Positions 55,125 through 63,028 of a stretch of 64,000 nucleotides of DNA are shown here, in pieces (the stretch's first letter is position 1; each line of letters opens with the position of its first letter). Under the pieces are notes generated by a model that saw nothing but the letters and a program-made list of their open reading frames with translations, searched no databases and was not told where the DNA came from. This DNA is from Paractinoplanes maris (GTDB lineage Bacteria; Actinomycetota; Actinomycetes; Mycobacteriales; Micromonosporaceae). The translations under genes were made by a program, and so were the position numbers. The stretch is taken from the NCBI RefSeq assembly GCF_023544465.1, contig NZ_JALPVL010000019.1, forward strand, positions 62,001-126,000, read 5' to 3'.

Positions 55125-55219
55125 AGCGTGAAGCTACGCTTACCCAGAGATCATCAGTCTCCTCCGAACGGGCGCCACCATATGCACCTCGACCAGCCCA
55201 AACGTGGTTTTTCGGGGTT

Positions 55220-55341
55220 GGGCGCGACCACTCACGCACGTCGCCGTGGTGGGGCGAGCGCTCTGGACGCGCCAGCGGCCAGCTCGCCCCGCCGCGGCCC
55301 TCGACGGGAGTGACGGTCCGCACCCCCACCCCGCTACGACC
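55220..55341 (+). repeat. Dispersed hairpin repeat, copy C
   Basis: It lies in the 316-base gap between the zinc-ribbon gene and fadA. The outer stem is GGGCGAGC (55252-55259) with GCTCGCCC (55282-55289): both arms have changed relative to copy B so that pairing is kept. It is followed by GATCTTGATCTTGATC. Nothing else is seen in the gap except the fadA leader. Confidence 0.85.
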
Positions 55342-55440
55342 AGATCTTGATCTTGATCTGCTTGTGAAGTTTCACCAACCCGGTGGCACCCCTTAGTTAC
55401 CGACGAGTAGCATTCACCCACCACCGCGCTAGGAGGTCCC

Positions 55441-56637
55441 GTGCCCCGTGAAGTACGTGAGGTCGTCTTTGTTGACGGCGTCCGCACCCCGTTCGGCAAG
55501 GCGGGCGGCATGTATGCCGAGACCCGCGCCGACGACCTGGTCATCCGCTGCATCCGCGAGCTGATGCGCCGCAACCCCCAGCTCCCGCCGGACCGGGTCG
55601 ACGAGGTCGCGATCGCGGCCACCACCCAGATCGGCGACCAGGGCCTGACCATCGGGCGCACCGCCGCCCTGCTGTCCGGCCTGCCGAAGACCGTCCCCGG
55701 TTACGCGATCGACCGCATGTGCGCGGGCGCCATGACCGCGGTGACGAACGTGGCCGGCGGCATCGCGATGGGCGCCTACGACGTGGCGATCGCCGGCGGC
55801 GTCGAGCACATGGGCCGGCACCCGATGGGTGAGGGCGTCGACCCCAACCCGCGCATCATCGCCGAGAAGCTCGTCGACCCGTCGGCGCTGGTCATGGGTT
55901 CGACGGCGGAGAACCTGCACGACCGCCTGCCGCAGATCACCAAGGAGCGGGCCGACCGCTACGGGCTCAACTCGCAGCTCAAGACGGCCAAGGCCTACGC
56001 CGACGGCAAGCTTCAGCCCGACCTGGTGCCGGTGGCGCTGCGCAGCGCCGAGCAGGGCTGGGGCCTCGCGACGGCCGATGAGGCGCCGCGCGAGACCTCG
56101 ATGGAGAAGCTGGCCACCCTCAAGACCCCGTTCCGCCCGCACGGCCGGGTCACCGCGGGCAACGCCGCCGGTCTCAACGACGGCGCCACCGCCGCGCTGC
56201 TGGCCAGTGAGGACACCGCCCGCGAGCTGGGTCTGCCGGTCGCGATGCGGATGGTCTCGTACGGTTTTGTCGGCGTCGAGCCCGAGATCATGGGCTACGG
56301 CCCGATCCCGTCGACCGAGAAGGCCCTCAAGAAGGCCGGCCTGACCATCGGCGACATCGGCCTGTTCGAGCTGAACGAGGCGTTCGCGATCCAGGTGCTG
56401 GCGTTCCTCGACCACTACGGCATCGCCGACGACGACCCGCGGGTCAACCCGTGGGGCGGCGCGATCGCGATCGGTCACCCGCTCGCCTCGTCCGGCGTCC
56501 GCCTGATGACGCAGCTGGCCCGGCACTTCGCCGAGCACCCCGAGGTGCGCTACGGCCTCACCGCCATGTGCATCGGCATCGGCATGGGCGGCACCGTGAT
56601 CTGGGAGAACCCGAACTGGGACGGAGAGGCGAAGTGA
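55441..56637 (+). CDS. fadA: Acetyl-CoA C-acyltransferase (thiolase)
   Basis: 398 residues from a GTG with AGGAGG upstream. The acyl-accepting cysteine is C94 in YAIDRMCAGAMTAVTNVAGG. The second catalytic region is GLFELNEAFAIQVLAFLD, then NPWGGAIAIGHPLASSGVRL (His) and TAMCIGIGMGGTVIWE (Cys). It releases acetyl-CoA in fatty acid oxidation. Its stop overlaps the fadB GTG (GTGA), giving the alpha and beta subunits together. Confidence 0.96.
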   Translation: MPREVREVVFVDGVRTPFGKAGGMYAETRADDLVIRCIRELMRRNPQLPPDRVDEVAIAATTQIGDQGLTIGRTAALLSGLPKTVPGYAIDRMCAGAMTAVTNVAGGIAMGAYDVAIAGGVEHMGRHPMGEGVDPNPRIIAEKLVDPSALVMGSTAENLHDRLPQITKERADRYGLNSQLKTAKAYADGKLQPDLVPVALRSAEQGWGLATADEAPRETSMEKLATLKTPFRPHGRVTAGNAAGLNDGATAALLASEDTARELGLPVAMRMVSYGFVGVEPEIMGYGPIPSTEKALKKAGLTIGDIGLFELNEAFAIQVLAFLDHYGIADDDPRVNPWGGAIAIGHPLASSGVRLMTQLARHFAEHPEVRYGLTAMCIGIGMGGTVIWENPNWDGEAK

Positions 56638-58688
56638 TCGAGCACCCGAACGAGGTCGTCACGAAGGCACTCGTCCGCTTTGTCCAGGTCGGCGCCAAGA
56701 AGGCGGCGATCATCACGCTGGACAACGGCTTCGACCACAAGAAGCCGAACAGCTTCGGACCGGGCGGCCTGAAGTCCCTGGACGAGGCGATCACCGCGGC
56801 CACCGAGGGCGACCCCGCGTTCATCGCGATCACCGGCAAGCCGTACATCTTCTGTGTCGGCGCGGACATCACCGGCATCCCGTTCCTGACCTCACGCGAG
56901 CAGGCGATCGAGCTCGGCGAGCTGGGCCACCGGGTGTTCGCGCGGTTGAAGAACTCGGCGATTCCGACTTTCGCCTTCGTCAACGGGGCCGCGCTCGGTG
57001 GCGGCCTCGAGGTGGCTCTGCACTGCCACTACCGCACGGTGTCGGGCGGCGCGGCGGCCCTCGGTCTGCCCGAGGTCGCGATCGGCCTGGTGCCCGGCTG
57101 GGGCGGCAGTCAGCTGCTGCCCAACCTGATCGGCGTCCCCGGCGCGGCCCAGGTCATCCTGCAGAACCCGCTCACCCAGAAGGTGCTGCGCCCTAAGCAG
57201 GCGGTCGAGCTGGGCGTGGCCGACCAGTTGTTCGAGCCGGCCGACTTCCTGGAGCGCTCGCTGGAGTGGGCGGCCGCGGTCGTCGACGGTGAGCTGACCG
57301 TGCAGCGCCCCGAGGTCGACAAGGACATGTGGGAGGGCGTGCTCTTCTTCGCCAAGCAGCAGCTCGACGAGAAGCTGCACGGCGCCGTCCCGTCGGCCAA
57401 CAAGGCGCTCGAACTGCTCGCGCTGGCCAAGGACGCGTCCTTCGAGGACGGCACCGCGGCCGAGACCGAGGCCCTGGCCGACCTGATCATGGGCGACGAG
57501 TCCCGGGCCAGCCTGTACGCGTTCGACCTGGTGCAGCGGCGGGCCAAGCGCCCGGTCGGCGTGCCCGACAAGTCGCTCGCCCGCAAGGTCACCAAGGTCG
57601 GCATCGTCGGCGCCGGCCTGATGGCCTCGCAGCTCGCCCTGCTGTTCGCGCGCCGCCTGCAGGTGCCGGTCGTGCTGACCGACATCGACCAGGCCCGCGT
57701 CGACAAGGGCGTGGCCTACGTCACCGACCAGATCGACAAGCTGGTCGGCAAGCGCCGGCTCGACGAGGGCACCGCGGCCAAGCTGCGCGGCCTGGTCAGC
57801 GGCTCGGTCGACAAGTCGGTCTTCGCCGACGCCGACTTCGTGATCGAGGCGGTCTTCGAGAACCTCGACCTCAAGAAGCAGATCTGGGCCGAGCTGGAGA
57901 AGATCGTCACGCCCGAGGCGATCCTGGCCACGAACACCAGCTCGCTGTCGGTCACCGCGATGGCGGCCGACCTCGAGCACCCGGAGCGGGTCGTCGGCTT
58001 CCACTTCTTCAACCCGGTCGCCGTCCTGCCGCTCCTCGAGATCATCAAGGGTGAGCGGACCGACGACGCGACACTGGCCACCGCGTTCGCCGTCGGCAAG
58101 GAGCTGAAGAAGTCGTCGGTGCTGGTCAAGGACGCCCCGGCGTTCGTGGTCAACCGCCTGCTGACCCGGGTCACCAGCGAGATCTTCCAGGCCATCGACG
58201 CCGGCACCCCGCTCGACGTGGTGAACGAGGCGATGGACCCGCTGGGCCTGCCGATGCGCCCGATCGCGCTGCTCCAGCTGGTCGGCCCGGCCGTCGCCTA
58301 CCACGTGGGCGAGACGCTGCACCGGGCGTTCCCGGACCGGTTCGCCGAGTCGGCCAACCTCAAGAAGATCGTCGACGCCGGCCTGCCGGTGATGGTCGAC
58401 GACGAGATCAACCCCGAGGTGGCCGAGCTGGTGGCGGGCGGTTCCGCGCCGTTGTCGGCCGATCAGGTACGAGCCCAGGCGCTCGACGCCCTGGCCGAGG
58501 AGATCCGGATCATGCTCGACGAGGGCGTGGTGGCCGAGGCGCAGGACATCGACCTGTGCATGATCCTGGGCGCCGGCTACCCGTTCCACCTGGGTGGCGT
58601 GACCCCGTACCTCGACCGCAGCGGCACCTCCGAGCGGGTGACCGGCAAGCGGTTCCTCCCCGCGGGGCTGGCCGGCCTCCCCGCGTAG
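56634..58688 (+). CDS. fadB: Multifunctional enoyl-CoA hydratase/3-hydroxyacyl-CoA dehydrogenase
   Basis: 684 residues from the GTG that overlaps the fadA stop. The crotonase domain (1-290) shows FIAITGKPYIFCVGADITGI (oxyanion) and NGAALGGGLEVALHCHYRTV with GLPEVAIGLVPGWGGSQLLP. The NAD domain starts VTKVGIVGAGLMASQLALLF near 315 and continues through NTSSLSVTAMAADLEHPERV, VGFHFFNPVAVLPLLEIIKG and KDAPAFVVNRLLTRVTSEIF. It carries the two middle steps of beta-oxidation with FadA. A strong terminator follows 12 bases after the stop. Confidence 0.96.
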   Translation: MIEHPNEVVTKALVRFVQVGAKKAAIITLDNGFDHKKPNSFGPGGLKSLDEAITAATEGDPAFIAITGKPYIFCVGADITGIPFLTSREQAIELGELGHRVFARLKNSAIPTFAFVNGAALGGGLEVALHCHYRTVSGGAAALGLPEVAIGLVPGWGGSQLLPNLIGVPGAAQVILQNPLTQKVLRPKQAVELGVADQLFEPADFLERSLEWAAAVVDGELTVQRPEVDKDMWEGVLFFAKQQLDEKLHGAVPSANKALELLALAKDASFEDGTAAETEALADLIMGDESRASLYAFDLVQRRAKRPVGVPDKSLARKVTKVGIVGAGLMASQLALLFARRLQVPVVLTDIDQARVDKGVAYVTDQIDKLVGKRRLDEGTAAKLRGLVSGSVDKSVFADADFVIEAVFENLDLKKQIWAELEKIVTPEAILATNTSSLSVTAMAADLEHPERVVGFHFFNPVAVLPLLEIIKGERTDDATLATAFAVGKELKKSSVLVKDAPAFVVNRLLTRVTSEIFQAIDAGTPLDVVNEAMDPLGLPMRPIALLQLVGPAVAYHVGETLHRAFPDRFAESANLKKIVDAGLPVMVDDEINPEVAELVAGGSAPLSADQVRAQALDALAEEIRIMLDEGVVAEAQDIDLCMILGAGYPFHLGGVTPYLDRSGTSERVTGKRFLPAGLAGLPA

Positions 58689-58700
58689 CCGAAAAGTCCG

Positions 58701-58745
58701 ACGATCGACGCCCCGTGCCCAGATGCACGGGGCGTCGATCGTTTT
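58701..58745 (+). terminator. Strong intrinsic terminator of fadAB
   Basis: ACGATCGACGCCCCGTGC (58701-58718) pairs perfectly over 18 bp with 58725-58742 across a six-base loop, and T4 follows. Confidence 0.96.
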
Positions 58746-58840
58746 GCCCATCCGGCCCGGCCCACCACCCAGAACGGGGGAAGTAGTCGATTGCTCACTA
58801 CCGATAAGCTCGCGCCCGTACCCGATTCCTGGAGCTCTTG

Positions 58841-59848
58841 ATGTCGCAGCCCCCGTATCCCGGCCAGCCGTACAACGGTGAGCCCTCTTCCGGCCAGCCG
58901 AACCAGGGGGGTCAGCCGCCGTATCAGGGCCAGCCGCCTTACCAGCCCTACCCGGGTCAGTCGCCGCAGGAGCCGCCGCCGTACCCGCCGACCACGGCCT
59001 ACCCGTCGTCCGGTCAGCCCGACTACGGCCAGCCCACGCCGCCGCAGTACGGTCAGCCCCAGTACGGTCAGTCCCAGCCGGGCCAGCCGCCGTACGGTCA
59101 GGGTGACTACAACCAGCCGCCGCAGTACGGTGCTCAGCCCGGCTTCGGCCAGCAGCCCGGCGGCTACGGCACACCGCAGCCGCCGAAGAAGAAGTCCAAG
59201 GTCCTGCCGATCGTGCTGATCTCGACCGCGATCGTCCTGGTGCTCTGCATCGGCGGCGTCGTCGCGCTCTACATGATCGGTAAGAACGCGGCCGACGACG
59301 TCACCGACGCGGTCGACAACCTGCCGACCTCCACCGCCGGCCCGGCCCGGACCGACGAGCCGACCACGGCGCCGACCACCCGCGCCGCGGCCACCGTCAC
59401 CATCGCCGAGCCGAAAACGCTGGGCGGCCGCGACAAGCTGACGTCGGCCCAGTTCAAGGCCATCGCCGACCAGCTCAAGAGTGGTCTCGAGACGGTGCCC
59501 GGCGCGACCAGCACGGTCGGTGCGCTCTACGGGGAGGTCGCCGACCAGGACATCGTGATCCTGGCCGCGGCCGAGGCCCCCATCAAGAACCCGAAGGCCG
59601 AGCTCGAGCAGACCTTCTACGGCGCCGGCATCGGTGGCCTGAAGATCGACAACATCACCACGGCCCCCACCGGCGCGCTCGGCGGCGCGGCCAAGTGCGG
59701 CAGCTCCGAGACGTCCGGCATCGACATGGCCATCTGCACCTGGGCCGACGAGGGCAGCGTCGGCATGTTCATCTGGTACTTCAAGTCGGTGGCCAAGGCC
59801 AAGGCCGAGTTCCCCAAGCTCCGGGCCCAGGTCGAAAAGAAGAGCTGA
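58841..59848 (+). CDS. Single-pass membrane protein with PGQ/YGQ-rich cytoplasmic arm
   Basis: 335 residues from the ATG at 58841 with GGAG seven bases upstream. Residues 1-105 are low complexity (PPYPGQPYNGEPSSGQPNQ and QYGQPQYGQSQPGQPPYGQ), a prion-like Tyr/Gln/Gly/Pro arm common in actinomycete membrane proteins. The transmembrane helix is VLPIVLISTAIVLVLCIGGV (about 125-147). A Thr/Ala/Pro linker leads to an extracellular domain (about 190-335) with LTSAQFKAIADQLKSGLETV and GSVGMFIWYFKSVAKAKAEF and two cysteines (AAKCGSS, MAICTW) that could form a disulfide. No family named. Confidence 0.82.
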   Translation: MSQPPYPGQPYNGEPSSGQPNQGGQPPYQGQPPYQPYPGQSPQEPPPYPPTTAYPSSGQPDYGQPTPPQYGQPQYGQSQPGQPPYGQGDYNQPPQYGAQPGFGQQPGGYGTPQPPKKKSKVLPIVLISTAIVLVLCIGGVVALYMIGKNAADDVTDAVDNLPTSTAGPARTDEPTTAPTTRAAATVTIAEPKTLGGRDKLTSAQFKAIADQLKSGLETVPGATSTVGALYGEVADQDIVILAAAEAPIKNPKAELEQTFYGAGIGGLKIDNITTAPTGALGGAAKCGSSETSGIDMAICTWADEGSVGMFIWYFKSVAKAKAEFPKLRAQVEKKS

Positions 59849-59891
59849 CCGGGTCAAGCCGACACGCCGCCCGACACGATCACATAGTCGC

Positions 59892-59947
59892 ATCGCCTCC
59901 GGAACGGACCGGTCACGGTTCCCGTCCCGGAGGCGATTGCGTCATGT
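59892..59947 (+). terminator. Hairpin after the PGQ-rich membrane protein
   Basis: ATCGCCTCCGG (59892-59902) and CCGGAGGCGAT (59937-59947) are perfect inverted arms of 11 bp around a 34-base loop. It lies 44 bases after the stop, with no T tract. Confidence 0.55.
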
Positions 59948-60004
59948 CCAGCCGTCAGGATGGGCCCGACCCGGACAGGGTCAGGCTGACTGAGGAGGGG
60001 TCCG

Positions 60005-60949
60005 GTGGTCCTGGAGCAATTGCGTCGCGTCCGCTGGGCCGTGCGGGCGACCCTGCTGCTGGGAGTGGCCGCCTCGGTGGTCGCGAACGTCCTGCACGCA
60101 CTGGACAACCCGATCAGCCAGGCCATCGCCGCCTGGCCGCCGCTGGCCCTGCTGCTCACCGTCGAGCTGATCTCGCGGGTGCCGGTGCACCGGCGCTACC
60201 TGGCCGCGTTGCGCCTGATCTCGACGGCCATCATCGCCGGCATCGCGGCCTGGGTGTCCTACTGGCACATGGTCGGCGTCGCGGCCCGGTACGGGGAGAC
60301 CGGCGCGTCGCCCTACCTGCTGCCGCTCTCGGTCGACGGCCTCATCGTGGTGGCCAGCATCTGCCTGGTCGAACTGGGCGGCCGCATCTCGACCCTGGAA
60401 CACGCCGCCGCGCAACCAGCGCCGTCTTTCGCCGAGACGGTGCCGGCACCTCAGCCCATCGCCGGGTTGATCCCGAGCCCGCTCAGTGCGGCTCACGCCC
60501 GCGTCAACGGTCCCGGGCCGGCGCCGCGCGCGTCGGGTCCGCTCGGCCCCACCACGGCGGCCGCGCTGGCCGAAGTCGCGGCCGCGCTCCCGCGCCCGGC
60601 CCAGCCCGCCCCGGCCCCGAGCCCGGCCCACCCTCGCGCCACGGTCGGCGCGGGCGGCCCGGCCACGGGCCGCGCCGTTCCCGCGCAGCGATCGAGCGCC
60701 TCCCCCAGCGGCCGAGCGGTGACAGCGCCCACGACCGGTCGCGTCACTGCGAGATCCCGTACGCAAGCGGCGAAGCCCCGTCCGGAAGAGGAAGCCACCA
60801 CCGCGAGGCCGCGCCGGACCCCGGCCGAGACGGTGGCCCTGGCCGCCCGGATCAAGGCCGCCCGGCCCGAGCTGTCCGAGGCCGAGCTCGCGGCCGAGCT
60901 GGGCATCAGCCCGTCACGCTGGCGTACCGTCCGCCGGGAAGCGGCCTGA
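60005..60949 (+). CDS. DUF2637 four-helix membrane protein with HTH-like tail
   Basis: 314 residues from the GTG at 60005 with GGAGGGG upstream. Four transmembrane helices fill residues 10-125 (AVRATLLLGVAASVVANVLH, WPPLALLLTVELISRV, LISTAIIAGIAAWVSYWHMV, LLPLSVDGLIVVASICLVEL), the DUF2637 pattern. A long Pro/Ala/Arg-rich linker leads to ETVALAARIKAARPELSEAE and LAAELGISPSRWRTVRREAA, a helix-turn-helix-like end. DUF2637 proteins are frequent on actinomycete conjugative elements, but no integrase, replication or transfer gene is near. It converges on the histidine kinase gene. Confidence 0.85.
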   Translation: MVLEQLRRVRWAVRATLLLGVAASVVANVLHALDNPISQAIAAWPPLALLLTVELISRVPVHRRYLAALRLISTAIIAGIAAWVSYWHMVGVAARYGETGASPYLLPLSVDGLIVVASICLVELGGRISTLEHAAAQPAPSFAETVPAPQPIAGLIPSPLSAAHARVNGPGPAPRASGPLGPTTAAALAEVAAALPRPAQPAPAPSPAHPRATVGAGGPATGRAVPAQRSSASPSGRAVTAPTTGRVTARSRTQAAKPRPEEEATTARPRRTPAETVALAARIKAARPELSEAELAAELGISPSRWRTVRREAA

Positions 60950-60975
60950 GCCCAGCCCTGCCGATCACGGGGAGC

Positions 60976-61045
60976 GGGCGAGGTCCAGGCCGTAAAGGGG
61001 CGGGGCGAGGTCCAGGCCGCAAGGGGGCGGGGCGAGGTCCAGGCC
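60976..61045. repeat. 27-bp tandem repeat between convergent genes
   Basis: Two full units, 60976-61002 and 61003-61029, and a third partial one begin GGGCGAGGTCCAGGCC. The array ends exactly at the histidine-kinase stop codon. Confidence 0.85.
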
Positions 61046-62278
61046 TCAAGCCACCCCGAGCCCCTTGGCCCGCGGCACCGAGGCCGAGGCCGCCACCACC
61101 GGCGTCGCGTCGGCTGTCGGCAGCGACACCGTCACTTCCAGCCCGCCCCCGTCCTGGGCGACCGCCGACACCGTGCCGCCATGCGCATCGCAGACGGCCC
61201 GCACGATCGACAGCCCCAACCCTGACCCCCGCGACCCCGTACGCTCCCATCCCCCACGCCGGAACGGCTCGAACAACCCCGGCACGTCCCCCGGCTCGAC
61301 CTCGTATCCGGTGTTCCCCACCACCAGCCGGGCCTGCCCGTTGACCGTCTCGGTCCGCAGCCACAACCGCCCCAGCAGGTGGTTGTAGCGAATGGCGTTC
61401 TCGATCAGGTTCCCGGCCAGCCGGTCGAGCAGCGACGGATCGCCCACCACCGGCGCGTCGCGCAGGTCGGTCGTCACGTCGAGCTTGAGCCGCTCGGCCT
61501 CGGCCTTCACCGCCGACAACGCGGTCGTCGCGCTCATCGACAGGTCGGCCGGCACCTTGCGCACCAGCCGGCGGCCCGACTGGGCCTCCGACCGGGCCAG
61601 CACCAGCAGCGCGTCCACCAGCCCGTTGGCCCGCTCCGAGGCGTTGCGCACGACCTTGGCCATCCGGCGGTACTCGGCCACGTCGGCCTCGTCGTCGCTC
61701 AGCGTCACGTCGATCTCGGTGCGCATCACGGCCAGCGGCGTGCGCAGCTCGTGCGAGGCGTTGGCCACGAACCGCTTCTGCGACTCGAACGCGCCGGCCA
61801 GCCGGTCGAGCATCGCGTCGAACGTGCGCGCCAGCTCGGCCACCTCGTCGTCCGCCCCGGAGTAGCGGATGCGCTGGTCGAGCGTCTCCTCGCCGAGCCG
61901 CCGCGCGGTCTGCGTCACCGTGTGCAGCGGCCGCAGCGCCCGCCCGGCCACCGCGTAGGCCCCGGCGATGCCGATGATGCCGATCAGCACGAGCGCCACC
62001 AGCCCTTTGACCAGCACCTCGCGTGATCCCTGCTCGACCAGCGTCTTCTGCCACTGCACGGCGTCGGCCGCCCTGCCGTCGGCCAGGGTGACCTGGGAAC
62101 CGGGCGCCAGCCCGACGCCGGGGTGCATCACGTCACCCACCAGCAGCCAGGCCAGCAGCACCAGGATCGCGCCCGCACCGACCAGCAGGATGCCGTTGAG
62201 CAGGGTCAGGCGCAGCCGCAGCGTGGGCCGCAGGGTGAAGCCGGGGCCGCGTTTGGCCCGGCCGAGATAGACCGTCAT
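61046..62278 (-). CDS. Sensor histidine kinase
   Basis: 410 residues from the ATG overlapping the regulator's stop (ATGA). Two transmembrane helices (GILLVGAGAILVLLAWLL and GLVALVLIGIIGIAGAYAVA) enclose a short extracellular loop of about 60 residues. A HAMP domain follows (GRALRPLHTVTQTARRLGEE). The phospho-acceptor His is in FVANASHELRTPLAVMRTEI. The ATPase has NLIENAIRYNHLLGRLWLRT (N box), then GRGSGLGLSI-type GSRGSGLGLSIVRAVCDAHG. The extracellular loop is too short to name a ligand. Confidence 0.94.
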   Translation of the reverse strand: MTVYLGRAKRGPGFTLRPTLRLRLTLLNGILLVGAGAILVLLAWLLVGDVMHPGVGLAPGSQVTLADGRAADAVQWQKTLVEQGSREVLVKGLVALVLIGIIGIAGAYAVAGRALRPLHTVTQTARRLGEETLDQRIRYSGADDEVAELARTFDAMLDRLAGAFESQKRFVANASHELRTPLAVMRTEIDVTLSDDEADVAEYRRMAKVVRNASERANGLVDALLVLARSEAQSGRRLVRKVPADLSMSATTALSAVKAEAERLKLDVTTDLRDAPVVGDPSLLDRLAGNLIENAIRYNHLLGRLWLRTETVNGQARLVVGNTGYEVEPGDVPGLFEPFRRGGWERTGSRGSGLGLSIVRAVCDAHGGTVSAVAQDGGGLEVTVSLPTADATPVVAASASVPRAKGLGVA

Positions 62279-62949
62279 GAGAGGACGACCGGTTCGGGCA
62301 CCCGATAGCCCGCCCCCACCACGGTCTCGATCAGCGGCGGATCGCCGACTTTCTTGCGCAGGGTCATCACGGTCACCCGGACGGTCGTGGTGAAGGGATC
62401 GGTGTTGGCGTCCCACACCCGTTCCAGCAGCTCCTCGCTCGACACCACGCCGCCGCGCGCCTTGAGCAGCTCCTCCAGGACCCCGAACTCCTTGTTGGTC
62501 AGCTCGATCGGGGTGCCGCCGCGGGTGACCACCCGGCGGGTCTGGTCGAGCACCAGGTTGCCCACGGTGAGCACGGGCGGTGCGGCCGGGGTGGCTCGCC
62601 GGCCCAGCGCCTGCACCCGGGCCACCAGCTCCTCGAAGGCGAACGGCTTGGCCAGGTAGTCGTCGGCGCCCAGTTGCAGCCCCTCGACGCGGTCGGCGAC
62701 CGTGCCGCTCGCGGTCAGCATGAGCACCCGGGTCAGCGCGCCCGACTCGACCAGGGCGGCGCAGATCTCGTCGCCGTGCATGCCGGGCAGGTCGCGGTCC
62801 AGCACCACCACGTCGTACCTGGTCACATAGGCCATCTCGTGGCCCTGCAACCCGTCGTACGCGACGTCGACCGCCATCCCCTTGCGCCGCAGCCCCCGTG
62901 CGATCGCGTCACAGAGGTTCCGCTCGTCCTCCACCACCAGCACCCGCAC
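62275..62949 (-). CDS. OmpR/PhoB-family response regulator
   Basis: 224 residues from the GTG at 62949 with GGAGGA upstream. The receiver has VRVLVVEDERNLCDAIARGL (acidic pocket), VVVLDRDLPGMHGDEI (phospho-Asp), VLMLTASG and DYLAKPFAFEELVARVQALG (Lys). The winged-helix output shows GGTPIELTNKEFGVLEELLK, SSEELLERVWDANTDPFTTT and RVTVMTLRKKVGDPPLIETV. It is the partner of the downstream sensor kinase, which it overlaps by four bases. Confidence 0.95.
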   Translation of the reverse strand: MRVLVVEDERNLCDAIARGLRRKGMAVDVAYDGLQGHEMAYVTRYDVVVLDRDLPGMHGDEICAALVESGALTRVLMLTASGTVADRVEGLQLGADDYLAKPFAFEELVARVQALGRRATPAAPPVLTVGNLVLDQTRRVVTRGGTPIELTNKEFGVLEELLKARGGVVSSEELLERVWDANTDPFTTTVRVTVMTLRKKVGDPPLIETVVGAGYRVPEPVVLS

Positions 62950-63028
62950 CGCAGTCCTCCGTCGACCTAGCCCGCCACAGCCTCGCCGACCCGCGGTGAA
63001 CCGGACGTGAAGAGGCCATGAGTGAAGG

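Noticed and set aside
56892..59174. 760-residue minus-strand open frame
   Set aside because: Antisense to fadB, its terminator and the next gene; it spans a strong terminator.
60005..60949. Integrative conjugative element signalled by DUF2637
   Set aside because: No integrase, excisionase, replication or transfer gene, no tRNA attachment site and housekeeping genes on both sides.
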